A DNA stretch of 64,000 bases, taken from Leptobrachium leishanense (taxonomy: Eukaryota; Chordata; Amphibia; Anura; Megophryidae). The notes below the pieces were generated by a model. It worked only from the letters and a program-made list of their open reading frames with translations. It ran no database searches and was not told the origin of the DNA. Both the position numbers and the translations under genes were made by a program. Each line of letters begins with the position of its first letter. Within the stretch, counting starts at the first letter, position 1. Where the stretch lies: positions 52,151,514 to 52,215,513 of the forward strand of contig CM019071.1 in NCBI GenBank assembly GCA_009667805.1, in the 5' to 3' direction. Below are positions 1 to 10,495 of the stretch, in pieces.

Positions 1-364
1 ACGAGACAGAGGAGATATGATAGAAACATTTAAATACGTAAAGGGAATCCACAAGGTAGAGGAAGGGAGTATATTTAAAAGGAAACAAAGTAGCAAAACA
101 AGAGGACATAGTCTTAGATTAGAGGGGCAAAGGTTTAAAAGTAACATCAGGAAGCATTATTTTACTGAGAGGGTGGTGGATACATGGAACAGTCTTCCAG
201 TTGAAGTGGTAGATGCCAAAACAGTGATTGAATTTAAGCAGGCATGGGATAGGCATAAGGCTATCCTAAACAAAAGATAAATCCAGGTAAAGTATCCATG
301 TAATTGGGCAGACTAGATGGGCCGAAAGGTTCTTATCTGCCGACATTTTTCTGTTTCTATGTCT
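1..364 (+). mobile_element. CR1-like LINE, 3' end (cut by window edge)
   Basis: The window opens inside the C-terminal tail of a CR1-type non-LTR reverse transcriptase. The open frame runs to a TAA at 278-280 and shows the family's typical end: RGDMIETFKYVKG, then TRGHSLRLEGQ, then YFTERVVDTWNSLPVEVV. This part lies downstream of the catalytic palm. A short 3' UTR follows and ends near 364 in a TTTCTATG-like octamer tail, which is characteristic of CR1. The sequence from base 1 is almost identical to the copy at 25834-26190, so this is one of at least two related insertions. It is a truncated, non-functional fragment. Family assignment (CR1 rather than a near relative) is moderately sure. Confidence 0.85.
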
Positions 365-1085
365 AAATGTAGCAAAAAAATTGTCTAGATAATAAAAACG
401 GTCCTTTAAAAAGTAATTAAAAGGTCTGTTACAAAATAAAAAAAAAAGTTTTTTTTTAAAGTGTTTTAAAAAATACAAAGAGATCTTTTAAAATAAAAAA
501 GTTTTTGTAAAAAAACTAAAATAATAAATAGTCTTTAGAAAAAAAAAATCCATTTATTACATTGAAACCTATGGGATTCGCCTGTTTAAGGCGAGGGTCA
601 GACGAACGCATTTTTGCGTCGTCTGTGAAAAAGTGTGTTCGAACGAATGGACGTATTTTTTCACGGAATACGCGATAGTGGTCATACGATGCGCATTTTC
701 GGCCGTGATTTTGTATGGATCATCAATAAAACACTTTTTCCGTCTGGACGTTATGTTGGCCGGACATTAGCAGCGTCTGACGTCTCCGAATCACGCACAC
801 ACGCCACTAGTGGACGCAGCGCTCTCGGTACGTCAGTACTAGCGGTATCATGTTCTCGAAAAAATGCGTTTGTTTGCAGGAATTGCCGCTTGTGTTGCGC
901 AGCCGCACTTTCGTGCGGCCGTACTTCGTATATTGCCCGTCATTGGCCGTCATTTGCTGCTACTACGGCCGTGATTAAGTGCGGCTGCATGCGCGTTCGC
1001 ACTGCGTTCGTCTGACCCCAGCCTAAACCTGTAAGATTGAAACACTGAAAATCAGGTCATTAGCCAAAATTATGATGCAATTCGT
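365..1085 (+). repeat. CAGGG-family element fragment (core), split by a Harbinger MITE
   Basis: 365-586 and 1027-1085 match the A-rich core of the CAGGG inverted-repeat family seen complete at 2239-3130: an 'aataaaaa..gtctgttac' stretch, then 'cctatgggattcgcctg'. Neither CAGGG terminus is present. A Harbinger-like element at 590-1023 interrupts it. The left junction with the CR1 end is abrupt. No coding potential was seen. Confidence 0.6.
590..1023. mobile_element. PIF/Harbinger-like MITE (434 bp)
   Basis: Inverted ends GGCGAGGGTCAGACGAACGC and GCGTTCGTCTGACCCCAGCC are flanked by a TAA at 587-589 and at 1024-1026. A 3-bp TAA/TTA duplication is diagnostic of PIF/Harbinger. A second copy lies at 34508-34934 with TTA duplications. 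The interior is rich in CpG and in short inverted pieces, including a CGTCAGTACTAGCG segment shared with the second copy. It carries no transposase, so it is non-autonomous. The 126-residue open frame across it is a by-product. Confidence 0.85.
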
Positions 1086-1211
1086 GAATAGACATAGAAA
1101 CATAGAAACATAGAAAAATGTCGGCAGATAAGAACCTTTTGGCCCATCTAGTCTGCCCAATTACATGGATACTTAACCTGCATTTATCTTTTGTTTAGGA
1201 TAGCCTTATGC
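1086..1211 (-). mobile_element. CR1-like LINE 3' end, inverted
   Basis: This is the reverse complement of the same CR1 3' UTR seen at 240-364, including the octamer tail (catagaaa repeated at 1090-1115) and the 'ggcccatctagtctgcccaa' segment. It ends at about 1211, where it shares TATGC with the start of the next LINE, a microhomology junction. It is a 126-bp 5'-truncated insertion. Confidence 0.8.
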
Positions 1212-2040
1212 AGACGACACCGTAATCTATACCAGCAAACCAAATCTCCCGCAGCTGGAGGCCGTGCTGCAAGAACAATTCACAGAGGGAGAAAAGTGGA
1301 TAAAAGATAACAAACTATAACTAAATACTGACAAAACTGAACAGAACCTAAACTACATAAAGTACAACCTTCCCATCTATGTGTCAGGACAAAATCAAAT
1401 GGCATGCTGACCACAGTCACTTCTCTCAAATATCTAGGTATGTGGTTAGACCCAAATCTATCCTTTGGCCCGAAAAACTCTCAACTAAACCTTACCCCAA
1501 ACAAGGTGCCCTGTACAGAAACAAATCCTGCCTGAATCTCACGGTAAGAAAGCAGATTGTAGAACAAATGCTTATGCCAGCCATTGAATACGGAGATGTA
1601 GTGTTTGCAGCCGCCCCGCAAACACACCTTCACAAACTTACTACATTGTATAACTCATTTTGCCGCTTTGTGCTACAATGTAGCTACATGACCCACCATT
1701 GTGACATGTTAAAAGAACTAAACTGGCTGTCGCTGGAGACTAAACTCACCCTTCACCTTTCCAACCTGGTGTTTAAGAGCTTTTCTGGGAAGCTGCCACC
1801 CTACCTGAATAGACTGCTTCCCCCAGCAGTTCCCTCATCCTATAACCTCCGATCCAGGACCTGCACCTTACTTGCAATACCACAATACAAAAAGAAAGTG
1901 TCTCGATCCTCATTTTCCTACAGAGCCCCGCAATTATGGAATAACCTCCCAGATATCATCAAATCTTCCCCCAGTCTAAAGTCACTTAAGAGATCTCTAT
2001 TAACATACCTCAATACGGAATGCACCTGTAAACATGTAAC
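1207..2040 (+). pseudogene. L2/Rex-like LINE reverse transcriptase, C-terminal half
   Basis: The fragment starts exactly at the catalytic box of a non-LTR reverse transcriptase: YADDTVIYTSK at 1207-1239. An in-frame stop follows near 1318. A KYLGMWLDPNLSFGP segment (about 1428-1475) is in a different frame, and an open stretch at 1379-2044 carries the thumb and C-terminus (QIVEQMLMPAIEYGDVVF, WNNLPDIIKSSPSLKSLKRSLLTYL). At least one frameshift and one stop make it a pseudogene. The upstream finger and palm and the endonuclease are missing. The style of the C-terminus fits the Jockey superclade (L2/Rex1 side); the exact clade is uncertain. The 3' end merges into the 39-bp minisatellite. Confidence 0.8.
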
Positions 2041-2238
2041 ATAGTGACTATATACAGAATGCACCTGTAAACATGTAACATAGTGACTATATACAGAATG
2101 TACCTGTAAACATGTAACATAGTGACTATATACAGAATGCACTTGTAAACATGTAACATAGTGACTATGTACAGAATGCACCTGTAAACCTGTAACACAG
2201 TGACTATATACAGAATGCACCTGTAAACATGTAACATA
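2010..2238. repeat. 39-bp minisatellite, left block
   Basis: About six units of 39 bp (containing TGTAAACATGTAACATAGTG) start at the very 3' end of the L2-like LINE. The last LINE codons are already repeat sequence. The array is split at 2239 by a CAGGG element and resumes at 3131. All frames stay open because 39 is divisible by 3; the frames are not genes. Confidence 0.95.
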
Positions 2239-3130
2239 CAGGGTTATCCAAAGAGATTCGAAAAGTCATCGCACGTTCGGTGACTTTTCGTTCTCTTCAA
2301 TTCGGTTCCTTTTTGCTGATCCCATTTCGGTGACCCTGCGGTGTATTCAGCAAACACCACAGGGTCCCCGAATTGCAGGGAAAAGCTGCCGCAAACCTGA
2401 TGAAAACTAACCGCAAAACCCACCGAATGCACGCCGAAAACCCCCAAAAACATCTGAATTAACCTGCCGAAAACCACGGAAAAAGCTCGAGCAGGAGCCG
2501 ATCGCACTCAGCCAAAGCAGCCGAAGCAGCCGAGACCGCAGACGAGGGTGGTGAATAAATTAGCAAAACCGTTTGTATGATTGTGCGAAAATGAAACGCT
2601 GTTTGCAAAGAAACTACTGAACGAAAATGTCTGAAATTTACATATGATCCAATGAATGATAATAAAAAGGGCTGTTACAGAAAAAATAAGTAAACTTAAA
2701 AAAAATAAAAAAATTAAGAAAAATGTTTAAAGTATCCTAAAAAATCTATAAACAAAGAGACTTTTTGCTGCAGAATTTTATAATGAATGGTTTATTAGAT
2801 ATTGAATTAAAACGGGAATATTTTTAACATTGAAGCCTATGGGATTCGCCTGAATAAACCTGCCGAATTAAACCACCGAATGGCAGGGCATTAGGGGAAC
2901 CTTTCACTGCTGGTTTGTGTTCTCTGAATAGCCGAAGCAGTGCATTTTCATGGGGATTTCACTGCCCTCGAACAGGCACCGAACAGGCACCTTATGTGCA
3001 GGCAATTCGCCAGGATTTGGCGAATTGCCTGCTCTCTGGATAGCCGAATGGCCAGGAAAGGTAACCGAACGCTGATTTTCAGAGTTCGGTTACCTTTCTC
3101 AAGCAATTCGGAGCTCTTTGGATAACCCTG
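2239..3130. mobile_element. CAGGG-family TIR element, complete copy (892 bp)
   Basis: Ends CAGGGTTATCCAAAGAG and CTCTTTGGATAACCCTG are perfect 17-bp inverted repeats. They are flanked by ATA at 2236-2238 and at 3131-3133; the uninterrupted 39-bp unit has a single ATA there, so this is a 3-bp target duplication. Just inside each end is a hairpin: GAAAAGTCA..TGACTTTTC at 2268-2290, and AAGGTAACCGAAC..GTTCGGTTACC at 3058-3097. The middle is A-rich. It has no transposase. The superfamily is not recognised. Confidence 0.85.
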
Positions 3131-3775
3131 ATAGTGACTATATACAGAATGCACTTGTAAACATGTAACATAGTGACTATATACAGAATGCGCCTGTAAA
3201 CCTGTAACACAGTGACTATATACAGAATGCACCTGTAAACATGTAACACAGTGACTATATACAGAATGCGCCTGTAAACCTGTAACACAGTGACTATATA
3301 CAGAATGCACCTGTAAACATGTAACACAGTGACTATATACAGAATGCATTTGTAAACATGTAACATAGTGACTATATACAGAATGCACCTGTAAACATGT
3401 AACATAGTGACTATATACAGAATGCACCTGTAAACATGTAACATAGTGACTATATACAGAATGCGCCTGTAAACATGTAACACAGTGACTACATACATAA
3501 TGCACCTGTAAACATGTAACATAGTGACTATATACAGAATGCGCCTGTAAACATGTAACACAGTGACTATATACAGAATGCACCTGTAAACATGTAACAT
3601 AGAGACTATATACAGAATGCACCTGTAAACATGTAACACAGTGACTATATACAGAATGCACCTGTAAACATGTAACATAGAGACTATATACAGAATGCAC
3701 CTGTAAACATGTAACATAGTGACTATATACAGAATGCACCTGTAAACATGTAACATAGTGACTATATACAGACTG
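3131..3775. repeat. 39-bp minisatellite, right block
   Basis: About 16 further units of the array at 2010-2238, with unit variants (cacctg/cgcctg; acatag/acacag). The 289- and 233-residue frames across it are repeats of the unit, not proteins. Confidence 0.95.
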
Positions 3776-4400
3776 TGCACAAATTGCAGATACGGTGAAA
3801 TTCAGCGTCCAGTTCAATTCGGCAGCAAATTCAGCTATTGATGAATAAGCCTAATAATAGAATTCTGGTACGAACAAAATCCTGATACATAAGATAAAGA
3901 AGATTCTCTTCCCATGGTCCATGGAATGAGGGACATGCCACCGGGAAAATAAAATAAACATTTTACCCTTTCACGTAATTTTCAAATGAAAACTGAATGT
4001 GAGAATCTGAGCGTATTAATGAGATTTCTGTGATGGCGGCCGAGTAATTAACAATAACAAACTTCTGTCGCTTCTCATTACAAATAACGGAGAGCAGGGA
4101 CAGAAACGAGGCAAAACAAAGGACATGGGAGATTTCGAAGATCCATCATCACAGCTTCATTTACCAGTTATTTATACGTCGTCATGAGATTTAACCAGCT
4201 CAGGATTTTGGTTTCCTTATTTCTAATTAAATCACTGGATTAACCGGAACTCTGCCGTTTTATTGTTGAACATCGTAACAAATAAGTCATGGAACTCGTC
4301 AATATGTTTAGAGATTGTATAACGAAATCTTCATTTTCTCTTACTTAATTTTGACCTGTCCCATTTAAATCCCCCATCTCTGTAATTTGATGGAATATAA
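3776..4400. other. No recognisable feature
   Basis: Non-repetitive, moderately A/T-rich sequence with no gene-like frame. A weak similarity of 3776-3840 to CAGGG-family GC-poor parts is not enough to call. Confidence 0.4.
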
Positions 4401-4401
4401 T

Positions 4402-4465
4402 GGGTCAGTTTGTGGTATCTGATTATTAGTTTTCTGTTAGTGGATTGTTGTTGTTGATGGCTTAG
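4402..4465. repeat. One diverged unit of the 64-bp array, left of the LTR element
   Basis: This segment aligns by eye with one 64-bp dimer of the 9976-11600 array (shared: gtcagtt.g..atctgat, tagtggat.g). It shows that the retrotransposon landed inside that array, not at its edge. Confidence 0.6.
4461..4465. other. Target site duplication (CTTAG), left; partner at 9971-9975
   Basis: CTTAG directly precedes the 5' LTR and directly follows the 3' LTR. It is the normal 5-bp duplication left by a Ty3/Gypsy integrase. Confidence 0.9.
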
Positions 4466-5047
4466 TGTAACGTTGGGGGCTTCCAGCCTTTCCGGTGTGC
4501 TTGAGGGCAGCATGTCTGATGCTGCTCGCTCACCAACACCCGGTTTAAATTGAAACAGGCAGGGAGATGGCTGCATGAGGTGCGGCTTGAGAGAGGGGAG
4601 AGGTCTGGTGAAGGTCTTTTAAAAACCAACAGTTCCTTCTAAGCAGTGCCAGATCGTGGTTATCCATACCTGAGCTCCTTGTACCTGAATCCTTCGTGAT
4701 TTAACCTGTTATTGACCTCTGCTTGTTTTCTGACTATTCTGCCTTCCGTTGCCCTAGACTATTTTCTTGTACTACGCTTCTGCACTGATATCGACCCAGC
4801 TATTCCATTTGACTATTCTATACTCTGTATTCCTTATTCTGGCTTGTCTGACTACCCCTGTGTTGCTGACCTGGTTTTGTATTACGACATTGTCTTTGAT
4901 TAACCCTTTCTGTCTAGCTAGTATACCTGACCAATTCTAAGGACCAGACAGTTAGGGATTCTTCTACGGCTACCCTGTTGGTAGCTTTTGGGCTCTGTGG
5001 AGTGTTGGGCTTTAAGGACTGCGTGGTGGGATCCGGGAACCGTGACA
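4466..5047 (+). repeat. 5' LTR of the chromovirus
   Basis: 582 bp, beginning TGTAACGTTGGGGGC and ending GAACCGTGACA. It is aligned over its full length with 9388-9970. The internal region starts at 5048. The small open frame at 4712-4903 recurs in the 3' LTR and is not a gene. Confidence 0.95.
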
Positions 5048-5063
5048 TTACGATCTGGCCAAA

Positions 5064-6040
5064 ATGGATCCCGCATACTTAACACAGCATTTGAGTAACC
5101 TTGTATCCAGACAGGACGAGCAGGACCATAGGATGGATCAGTTTGCTCTTGCATTACAAACTATCCTGACTCATACGGCTCACCTGGAACCACCTGGGGT
5201 TGCACCTCCCCCTGCTATACCTGTGTCCTCTATTGTTCAGACATCCCAGGTACACATGACCGCTCCTATGAGGTTTGACGGTACGCCCTCGGAGTGCCGG
5301 GGATTTTTGGTCCAGGTGGATATTCATTTTATATTATATCCACAAATGTTTATCACTGACATAGCCAAAGTGGGGTTCATTATTAACCATCTGGCAGAGC
5401 GCTGACATGGGCGAATCCTTTATGGGAGGCAGAGAAGCCTATCGTACTGAACTATAAAGAATTCATAGCCGAGTTAAAACATACGTTTAATCCTACCAGA
5501 AAGGCCAAGGTAGCTGGCAAATCCTTGTTCCGCATACGTCAAGGGAACAGGACTGTATCTGATTATGCTATAGAATTTAAAACATTGGTTTCTGACGTGA
5601 ACTGGACTAATGAGGCTCTGGTTCTGGCTTTTATGGAGGGGTTATCAGAGTCATTGATGCATGAGTTGGCTCCTCGTAAATTACCTGAGGTGTTGAGTGA
5701 ATTTATAGATTATTGTATAGATCTGGATGATCAGATAAGGGACAGAAGAACTCCAAGAGAGAAACCTAAGAGACCGTTACCAAGGTTGGCCCCTGTCTTC
5801 AGGCACCACCAAGAGAGTTATCCCCTCCCTCTGAGCCTATGCAACTAGGCCATACTAGGCTTACAGAGGAAGAGAGAACAAGGCGTCTTCGTGAGGGATC
5901 GTGCCTGTATTGTGGTTTAAAAGGACATTTACGACTTCAATGTCCCACTCGCCCTAGAATGCATCATAAGTCGGAACTATCGCACCTAAGGCAACTGAGG
6001 AGACAGGCCTTGGGTGTGACTTTCATGTCTCCTGTCAAAG
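5064..6040 (+). pseudogene. gag: Chromovirus gag (capsid-nucleocapsid), frameshifted
   Basis: Gag starts with MDPAYLTQHLSNLVSRQDEQ 16 bases after the 5' LTR, the usual opening of vertebrate sushi-like gag. It is open to a stop at 5403-5405. The capsid part then continues in another frame from about 5402 (FRIRQGNRTVSDYAIEFKTL, 5525 onward) to a stop at 5846-5848. A second frame change near 5790-5815 leads into the nucleocapsid, where a CCHC zinc knuckle CLYCGLKGHLRLQC lies at 5902-5943. Two frame breaks mean no full Gag can be made. The border with protease is approximate because both share one frame. Confidence 0.88.
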
Positions 6041-6830
6041 ACACTAGACTCTTGTCACCAGTATCCGTGGCTTGGGAGACCAAGACCACACATACTACCG
6101 CTTTTGTTGACTCTGGGGCTGCTGGTAATTTCATTGATGTTGAATACGCTTCCTCCATTTCTCTCCCTCTGGTTGTAAGAGAGACACCCTTGGCCGTCGA
6201 AGCCATAGACGGTAGGCCGTTATCCTGTCCCAGAAATACTCACAATACTGTTACAGTGGTTCTTACCACTGGTCTCTTGCATAAAGAAGAGATTGTATTT
6301 CAGGTTATCCGTTCACCTTCCAATCCTGTTGTGCTTGGTTTCCCTTGGTTGGTGGAACATAATCCTGTTATTGATTGGGCTAAGGGAGAGATACTGTCTT
6401 GGAGTCCTGCTTGTTTTGGGACTTGTTTAATACCCATTCAGCATATTGGTGCCCTGAACACACCTACAGCTCCTCCATTGTCTACAGAGGTTCCTGACTG
6501 GTATGCCGATCTCAGGGCTGTATTCGATAAAAGAGAGGCAGAGAAACTACCTCCACATAGACCGTATGATTGCGCCATAGATATTCATCCAGGTACCATG
6601 CCTCCTTGAGGCAAAGTATATCCTTTATCCATAAAAGAGAACCAAATCATGGAGGAGTACATAAAGGAGAATTTGGAGAGAGGTTTTATCAGACGTTCCT
6701 CTTCTCCAGCAGGGGCTGGATTCTTTTTTGTATCTAAAAAAGAAGGATATTTACGCCCGTGTATCGATTATAGGGGGCTTAACAAGATCACCATCAAGAA
6801 TGTGTACCCTATCCCTCATATCAGAACTGT
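6041..6830 (+). pseudogene. pol: Chromovirus protease and start of reverse transcriptase, with stop
   Basis: In the same frame as the zinc knuckle, the aspartic protease motif FVDSGAAGNFID has its catalytic DSGA at 6109-6120, and a VVLGFPWLVEHNP segment closes the protease. An in-frame TGA at 6607-6609 interrupts the linker. The frame continues with the N-terminal RT region ([44 protein letters not shown]) until about 6815, where the reading frame changes. So this section is broken by one stop and one frameshift. Confidence 0.88.
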
Positions 6831-9475
6831 TCGACAGGTTAAGGGGATCAGCAGTATACACAAAACTCGATTTGAGAGGGGCTTACAACCTGATACGTAT
6901 AAAAGATGGGCATGAATGGAAAACAGCATTTAACACCAGGAGTGGGCATTATGAGTATCTGGTCATGCCGTTCGGTCTCTGTAATGCTCCAGCTGTAATC
7001 CAGGATTTCATTAATGATGTGCTCAGAGATTTTTTGCAATCCTTTGTTATCGTATACTTAGACGATATACTAATTTACTCTCCCGATCTTATAACCCACC
7101 ATGAACATGTCAGACAGGTATTAGCAAAACTACTAGACAATGGTCTTTATTGCAAACTGGAGAAGTGTTTATTTGACATTACTACTGTAAAATTTCTTGG
7201 GTACATTATCACTCCAGAAGGTTTTGAGATGGATCCTTCCAAACTCATGGCCATCTCAGAATGGCCTCTCCCTCAAGGCCTCAAAGCCATACAGAGGTTT
7301 CTGGGGTTTTCCAACTATTATAGGAGATTTATCAAGAATTATTCTGCTGTAGCTTCCCCTATCATTAATATGACACGTAAAGGTCTGAAGAACCAGGTCT
7401 GGTCTTCACAATCCAAACAGGCATTCGAAGCTCTCAAACAGGCTTTCACTTCCGCTCCAGTGTTATGGCATCCTGATCCCAGAATTCCATTTGTTCTTGA
7501 GGTGTATGCTTCCGAGATAGGCATTGAGGCTGTCCTATCTCAAAGAGAGTCTCCAGGGAAGCCTTTACATCCTTGTGGGTTATTTTCAAGAGAATTATCA
7601 CCAGCAGAACGCAATTATGATATCGGTAACAGAGAATTGCTTGCTATTGTGTCTGCCCTGTCAGAGTGGAGACATTTGTTGGAAGGTACTCTTGACCCTT
7701 TGTTGATAATCACTGATCATAAGAACCTTACGTACATCGGGGATGCTAAACGTCTGAACTTGAGACAGGCCAGGTGGTCATTACTACTGTCTCGGTTTAA
7801 TTTTGTGTTGACTTACAGACCAGGTGACCGCAATGTAAAGGCTGATACCTTATCTCATCAATATGACCCGTATGAATCAAATACACAAGACCACAATCCT
7901 ATAGTTCCTCCTGAACGTATTGTGGCTTCCAATGTCTTGTCTGTTTCCTCGCCTTTTCTGGAACGCCTCCAAGCAGCTCAAATGGGGGCTCCACCTAACA
8001 AGCCTCCAGATATGTTGTTTGTGCCTGAAAAGGAAAGACAAGAATTAGTCATAATGTGTCATGATTCAAAACCAGCAGGTCATCCTGGTATTACTAAGAC
8101 TCTTACCAGTATCTCCAGACAGTTTTGGTGGCCCACCATGCGACAGGACGTACGTCTGTTTGTTTTGGCTTGTCAAGTCTGTGCCAGAAGCAAAACCAGT
8201 AAAACCTTGCCTGTCGGTCTATTGCAGCCTTTACCCATTCCTAATAGGCCTTGGTCTCATCTATCCATGGATTTTATTGTGGACTTGCCGAAGTCCAAGG
8301 GTCATACTGTGGTTCTGACAGTTGTAGACCGCTTCTCCAAAATGGCTCATTTTATTCCTTTACCTAAGCTTCCTACAGCCAAAGAACTGGCGGTCGTCTT
8401 TGCTACAGAGATTGTACGAATACATGGGGTTCCGTCTGAAATAGTCTCTGACAGAGGAGCTCAGTTCGTCTCTCGTTTCTGGAGGGATTTCTGTGCAGAG
8501 ATGGGGGTGCGATTGGCCTTCTCTTCAGCATATCATCCACAAACCAATGGGGCAGCAGAGAAGGAAAATCAGGGTCTCAAGCAGTACATACGTTGCTTTA
8601 CCACACAACAACAAGACAATTGGTCGGAGTTGTTGCCCTGGGCTGAGTATGCACGTAATAACGGCGTTAATGAGACCACTGGCCACTCTCCTTTTTCTGC
8701 TATCTCTGTTTTTTTCCCTCCGGCTCTACCGCTTCAGTTTGCTGAACAGGCCATCCCGGCTCTTGATGAACATCTCACACAACTACAGGATATTTGGAGA
8801 CAGATTCGCGAAAACAAGGAGCGCAATGTTGCTGTCCAGAAACGCAAGGCTGACAGGCATAGGTTACAAGCTCCTTCCTACAACGTGGGGGATAGAGTTT
8901 GGTTGTCCACTAGGAATGTGAAGTTGCGGGTGCCTTCTATGAAAATGGCACCTCGGTTTATTGGTTCATACAAGATCATTCGCCACGTTAACCCTGTGGC
9001 TTATGTTCTTGCCCTTCCTAGACATCTTCGCTTGCACAACGTCTTCCACACCTCCCTACTGAAGCCTTTGTTGTGTAACAGGTACACGCGGGTCGTTCGT
9101 CCTCCTCCACCTGTTCAGGTTGATTTAGAGACAGAGTATGAGGTTAGGAAAGTACTGGATTCTAGGCTATTCAGGGGTGCTCTGCAGTACCTGGTCGATT
9201 GGGTGGGTTATGGTCCGGAGGACCGGTCCTGGATTCTGGCTTCTAACATGTCTGCCTCTAGGTTGGTCAGGGCGTTCCATGCCTCGCACCCCGATCGCCC
9301 TGGTGGTCGTCCTGCCACTCGCCCCGGTGGTCGTCCTGCCACTTGTCCTGTTGTGTGTCCGGTGGCCTCCCGTGGAGAGGGGGGTACTGTAACGTTGGGG
9401 GCTTCCAGCCTTTCCGGTGTGCTTAAGGGCAGCATGTCTGATGCTGCTCGCTCACTAACACCCGGTTTAAATTGA
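6815..9475 (+). pseudogene. pol: Chromovirus pol: RT, RNase H, integrase, chromodomain
   Basis: A single long open stretch. The RT has VMPFGLCNAP and the active-site YLDD at 7055-7066. In RNase H the first catalytic aspartate position reads Tyr (EVYASE, Tyr at 7505-7507), so that domain is probably inactive. Integrase has an HHCC zinc finger (8060-8182) and D, D, E at 8270, 8450 and 8558, with 35 residues between the last two. A GPY/F-like segment reads GSY. A chromodomain (YEVRKVLDSRLFRGALQYLVDW) lies at about 9134-9295. The frame has no stop before the polypurine tract and ends at 9473-9475, 86 bases inside the 3' LTR. The 5' part is separated by a frameshift near 6815, hence pseudogene. 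Confidence 0.92.
9371..9387 (+). promoter_or_regulatory. Polypurine tract for plus-strand priming
   Basis: CGTGGAGAGGGGGGTAC lies directly upstream of the 3' LTR, the expected place and composition for the plus-strand primer of a Ty3/Gypsy element. Confidence 0.75.
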
Positions 9476-9970
9476 AACAGGCAGGGAGGTGGCTGCATGA
9501 GGTGCGGCTTGAGAGGGGGGCGCGGTCTGGTGAAGGTCTTTTAAAAACCAACAGTTCCTTCTAAGCAGTGCCAGATCGTGGTTCTCCATACCTGAGCTCC
9601 TTGTACCTGAATTCTCTCGTGATTTAACCTGTTATTGACCTCTGCTTGTTTTCTGACTATTCTGCCTTCCGTTGCCCTAGACTATTTTCTTGTACTACGC
9701 TTCTGCACTGATATCGACCCGGCTTTTCCATTTGACTATTCTATACTCTGTATTCCTGATTCTGGCTCGTCTGACTACCCCCTTGTTGCTGACCTGATTT
9801 TGTATTACGACATTGTCTTTGATTAACCCTTTCTGTCTAGCTAGTATACCTGGCCAATTCTAAGGACCAGACAGTTAGGGATTCTTCTACGGCTACCCTG
9901 TTGGTAGCTTTTGGGCTCCGTGGAGTGTTGGGCTTTAAGGACTGCGTGGTGGGATCCGGGAACCGTGACA
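9388..9970 (+). repeat. 3' LTR of the chromovirus
   Basis: 583 bp, same ends as the 5' LTR, about 18 differences including a one-base indel. The end of the pol frame lies within its first 88 bases. Confidence 0.95.
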
Positions 9971-9975
9971 CTTAG

Positions 9976-10495
9976 TCTGTGTCATTTGATGGTTTGTGAG
10001 GAATTAGTCTTAGTCATGTGGTGGTATGGTGGTATTTGATGGCTAACTTTCTGGTATTTGGTGGCTCAGTCTCTGACTGTTGATGGAATATGAGGGCTTA
10101 GGCTCTATCAAGCTGATGACATTTGGTGGCTCCGTTCCCATCAGTTGTTGGTATTTGATGTCTCATTTCCCAATAGGTGTTGGTATTTGATGTCTCATTT
10201 CCCAATAGGTGTTGGTATTTGATGTCTCATTTCCCAACAGGTGTTGGTATTTGGTGGCTCAGTTCCTGTCAGTTGTTCGTATTTGATGGCATATGAGGGC
10301 TCAGTCTCTGTCAGTTGTTAGTATTTAATTTCTTATCTTCTGTCAGTTGATGGTATACATGGGCTAAGTCTTTTTCAGTTGATGGCATTTGATGGCTCAG
10401 TTCCCATCGGTTGATGGTATTTGATGGCAAAGTTGCTGTATGCTATTGGTATGTGATGGCTCAGTCTGTCCTTTGTTGGTGTAGGAGGGCTCAGT
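9976..10495. repeat. 32-bp monomer array (diverged)
   Basis: Degenerate units of about 32 bp built on 'gctcagtctctgtcagttg' followed by 'atggtatttgatg'. This is the less homogenised flank of the 64-bp array that follows. No coding potential. Confidence 0.85.

Larger units (their letters stand above)
4466..9970 (+). mobile_element. Ty3/Gypsy chromovirus LTR retrotransposon, full length, degenerate
   Basis: This 5505-bp element has LTRs TGTAAC..GTGACA at both ends and the same 5 bases, CTTAG, at 4461-4465 and 9971-9975, which is a target duplication. Gene order is gag, protease, RT, RNase H, integrase, chromodomain, with no envelope gene. The chromodomain after integrase places it in the chromoviruses; the gag style suggests the Tf1/sushi group of vertebrates and fungi. 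No convincing tRNA-complementary primer site follows the 5' LTR, which fits that group's known self-priming, but this was not tested. The LTRs differ at about 18 of 582 positions by eye, so insertion is fairly recent but not new. Gag and the start of pol are broken. Confidence 0.95.

Noticed and set aside
635..1015. 126-residue open frame at 635-1015
   Set aside because: It lies wholly inside the Harbinger MITE and is not shared as a frame by the second copy.
2948..3817. 289- and 233-residue open frames on the minus strand
   Set aside because: They are translations of the 39-bp minisatellite; 39 is divisible by 3 so stops are absent once absent in a unit.
4712..4903. 63-residue open frame in the LTR, repeated at 9635-9826
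   Set aside because: It is present twice only because the LTR is present twice; no family resemblance.
5048..5063. tRNA primer-binding site after the chromovirus 5' LTR
   Set aside because: ttacgatctggcc does not match any tRNA 3' end I can name with confidence; self-priming is more likely for this group.
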